Assembly (NCBI GenBank): GCA_016195085.1
Contig: JACQAG010000031.1
Coordinates: forward strand, 1-64,000
From: Pseudomonadota bacterium
Lineage (GTDB): Bacteria; Pseudomonadota; Alphaproteobacteria; SHVZ01
Direction of reading: 5' to 3'
Length of the DNA: 64,000 nt
Both the position numbers and the translations under genes were made by a program. Below are positions 62,342-64,000 of the stretch, piece by piece. Every line of letters starts with the position of its first letter. Position 1 is the first letter of the stretch. The notes beneath the pieces were generated by a model that was given only the letters and a program-made list of their open reading frames with translations, did not search any database and was not told where the DNA came from.

Positions 62342-62872
62342 TCATGCCGGCAAGCGATCGAATAGGATCGTCGGCTTCTCCTTGTAGGTGGTGCGCTCGA
62401 ATAGGCGGTAGCCGCATTTCTCCGCGACGCGGATGGAGGCGAGGTTATCGGGGCGGATCATGCAGACGGTCCTGGCGGCAGCGAAGTGCCGGTCGCCCCA
62501 GGTGCCGGCGGCGCCGACCGCCTCGGTGGCGAAGCCCGCGCCATGCGCCCACCGGGCGAAGGCCCAACCGATCTCGGGCATGCCGTTCAGCGACGGCTTG
62601 ATGTCGCGTCGATAGTCGGCAAAGCCGACCTCACCCATGAACCGGCCGGATACCTTCTCCTCGACCACCCAGAAGCCGAAGCCGAGCCATGCCCAATGCC
62701 CGGCGTAGCGCAGGAGCCGGGTCCAGACTTCTTCCCCGGTGAAGGGCTTGCCGCCGATAAAGCGCGTCACCTCCGGATCGGCCCACATGGCCAGGCAGGC
62801 CTCGAAGTCCTGGACGCGATGGCCGCGTAGGGTGAGGCGCTGGGTTTCGATGGTGGGGACACAGGGCGACAC
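62342..62872 (-). CDS. GNAT family N-acetyltransferase (RimJ/RimL-like)
   Basis: A 176-residue acetyltransferase of the GNAT_3 type. It begins IETQRLTLRGHRVQDFEACLAMWADPEV, has the acetyl-CoA segment AHGAGFATEAVGAAGTWG and ends PDNLASIRVAEKCGYRLFER. These proteins acetylate N-termini or small amines. The GTG at 62872 is used; an alternative start slightly downstream cannot be excluded because no good ribosome site is visible. Convergent with the EamA gene. Confidence 0.88.
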   Translation of the reverse strand: MSPCVPTIETQRLTLRGHRVQDFEACLAMWADPEVTRFIGGKPFTGEEVWTRLLRYAGHWAWLGFGFWVVEEKVSGRFMGEVGFADYRRDIKPSLNGMPEIGWAFARWAHGAGFATEAVGAAGTWGDRHFAAARTVCMIRPDNLASIRVAEKCGYRLFERTTYKEKPTILFDRLPA

Positions 62873-62916
62873 GGGAGGGATGCCTCGCTTTCAAGGGGTA
62901 AGATCGGCGACCGACA

Positions 62917-63626
<710 letters not shown>

Positions 63627-63630
<4 letters not shown>

Positions 63631-64000
63631 GCGAGCGCCTCTTGGCCCAGGTAGCACTCGAGCACGGCCGGATCGCGCACGACGTCCTCGGGCCGCCCCT
63701 CGCTGATCTTCTCGCCGTGATTGAGCACGATCACCCGCTGGGCCAGCTGCATGACCGCGCGCATGACATGCTCGATCAGGAGGATGGTGAGCCCGGTTCG
63801 GCGATTGAGCTCGGCCAGCATGGCGACCATACGATCGGTCTCGGTCGGGCGCAGTCCGGCCATCACCTCATCCAAGAGCAGGAGCCGCGGCCGCGTCGCC
63901 AGGGCGCGTGCCAGCTCCAAGCGCTTGCGATCGGCAAGCGTCAGGCTCACCGCCAGGCGCCGGGCCTTGTCCTCGAGCTCGAGCAACGCCAGCAAGCGCC
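63627..64000 (-). CDS. livG: Branched-chain amino acid ABC transporter ATPase LivG (partial, C-terminal)
   Basis: About 124 C-terminal residues of a LivG-type ATPase; the 5' part lies beyond the right edge. Visible are the post-signature segment LTLADRKRLELARALATRPRLLLLDE (Walker B with the catalytic Glu), AGLRPTETDRM, the switch His in LLIEHVM and the C-terminal SEGRPEDVVRDPAVLECYLG characteristic of LivG. It precedes livF with a 4-base overlap. Confidence 0.9.

Overview
The window is high-GC, gene-dense alphaproteobacterial DNA. The gene set (SmpB, DapA, a bactofilin beside an M23 peptidase, a TipF-like degenerate EAL protein, TldD, a ChrR/sigma-E-type lipid cluster, Zur/ZnuA, AzlCD with a CGNR regulator) fits a soil- or water-living member of the Rhodospirillales or a neighbouring order. 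No rRNA or tRNA gene was recognised. Most genes are single or in short operons with 1-20 base overlaps, and start codons are often GTG or TTG.

Bases 1-2000 are an accessory, decayed zone. They hold three identical repeats at an exact 66-base period (a CRISPR-like array cut by the window edge), a 45-base perfect palindrome, an intact HigBA-type toxin-antitoxin pair with an operator, and broken copies of a uracil-DNA glycosylase and of an antitoxin tail. Bases 2000-22350 are mostly housekeeping: smpB, dapA, lytic transglycosylase, HAD and alpha/beta hydrolases, a PLP dehydratase, a vapBC remnant, bactofilin plus M23 peptidase, a TetR regulator, an O-antigen-ligase-like protein, an SDR, a soluble multi-PAS histidine kinase, a class IV aminotransferase, pyrD, the TipF-like protein, a second HAD protein and tldD.

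Bases 22460-37590 are dominated by enzymes that hydrolyse C-N bonds of small molecules: two amidases, an acetamidase/formamidase, an N-carbamoyl amino acid hydrolase, gamma-glutamyltransferase and an M81/MlrC metallopeptidase. An FAD amino acid oxidase, an AzlCD amino acid exporter and a CGNR regulator accompany them. Together they suggest scavenging of amides, carbamoyl amino acids and small peptides. Bases 37790-44100 hold sulfate activation (cysD, cysN-cysC fusion), an ABC importer core without a binding protein, and a VOC protein.

Bases 44121-49269 look like a replaced locus. The start of a ligase-associated DEXH helicase and the end of its usual neighbour pdeM survive at the two edges. 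Between them lie a beheaded regulator, a dispersed palindromic element and two tandem paralogous solute-binding proteins. Bases 49321-56224 carry a lipid-modification cluster (FAD oxidoreductase, DUF1365, cyclopropane-fatty-acid-synthase-like methyltransferase, GPH transporter, SnoaL-like protein, SDR, DUF6134-like protein). Bases 56470-59589 are a zinc cluster (small Tat-exported Cys protein, ZnuA, Zur, His-rich CobW GTPase). The window ends with malonyl-CoA decarboxylase, an EamA exporter, a GNAT acetyltransferase and the ATPases LivF/LivG of a branched-chain amino acid importer; livG is cut by the edge. Several families of GC-rich paired palindromes sit between genes throughout.
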